Shown one piece after another: positions 10,610 through 10,737 of a stretch of DNA of 10,737 nucleotides (position 1 is its first letter; each line of letters starts with the position of its first letter). The stretch lies in contig JAFDFV010000147.1 in the NCBI GenBank assembly GCA_019309665.1, positions 1 to 10,737 of the forward strand, in the 5' to 3' direction. Origin of the DNA: Deltaproteobacteria bacterium. Lineage in GTDB: Bacteria; Desulfobacterota; Desulfobacteria; Desulfobacterales; ETH-SRB1. The position numbers and the translations under genes were made by a program. The notes beneath the pieces were generated by a model that made no database searches, was not told where the DNA came from, and worked only from the letters and a program-made list of their open reading frames with translations.

Positions 10610-10737
10610 CTAACGAGATGTCAATTGAATACAAATGCAAGAAGATGTGACACCATTACTCGAGTAAAAAATAGTGTGAATTGGAATACAAGCTTCCAGT
10701 TTGAATTTGCATGACTGATGGGACGGGCTTGAGGGAG
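10608..10737. other. tail of window: short repeats, no gene
   Basis: After the xylanase stop, TGTCAATTGAATACAA (from 10619) and TGTGAATTGGAATACAA (from 10675) form an imperfect direct repeat. Between them, ACACCATTA and TAAAAAATAGTGT can pair around a central ACTCGAGT palindrome. GACTAAC at 10608-10614 overlaps the stop codon and differs by one base from the complement of GTTATTC at 9406-9412. The window ends before any further gene can be seen. Confidence 0.35.

Overview
The window shows a roughly 7.6 kb integrated mobile element inserted in a tRNA-Glu(CTC) gene of what looks like an uncultivated, AT-rich, Gram-negative anaerobe. A lineage such as Omnitrophota is a guess from gene style only, not demonstrated. 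The flanks carry host-type genes: a PLDc_N-like small membrane protein, an MltB-type lytic transglycosylase with a frameshift, and a secreted GH10 xylanase.

Layout. 1-91 is host flank with two small palindromes. 92-135 is the displaced 3' half of the tRNA (attachment repeat). 136-800 is noncoding: phased integrase arm-type repeats, inverted repeats, AT-rich AGTATA repeats, and a near-consensus promoter. 824-1252 encodes a basic helix-turn-helix protein. 1395-1874 encodes two small membrane proteins, the first with a repeated coiled coil. 1922-2439 is a gene in two frames joined at a possible -1 slippery site. 2440-3640 is mostly noncoding, with one hidden small membrane-protein ORF on the minus strand. 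3700-4189 encodes a small Cys4 protein and a very acidic protein. 4283-4480 is a promoter plus a leader ending in a strong intrinsic terminator. 4508-6160 encodes the replication protein. 6327-6650 and 6484-7581 are overlapping excisionase-like and tyrosine integrase genes. 7595-7641 is a second arm cluster that also forms a terminator for the tRNA. 7671-7745 is the reconstituted tRNA-Glu.

How the parts fit. The integrase acts at a 44 bp core running from the tRNA CCA end to the anticodon, helped by matching arm sites on both sides and probably by the overlapping HTH protein as directionality factor. The likely replication protein joins an N-terminal winged-helix-like region to a compact C-terminal palm. 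That palm has recognisable family A polymerase motifs A, B and C, recalling the TV-Pol (transposon and virus polymerase) group but without the helicase often fused to it. Its gene lies behind a terminator, suggesting copy-number control by attenuation. No capsid, packaging or conjugation gene is recognisable, so this looks like an integrative plasmid, a satellite, or a small virus with unrecognised structural proteins.

Right flank. Beyond the tRNA are a 158 bp MITE-like palindrome, the broken transglycosylase gene, a structured spacer with an attC-like fold, and a xylanase whose catalytic domain contains a 37-residue tandem duplication spanning the nucleophile strand.
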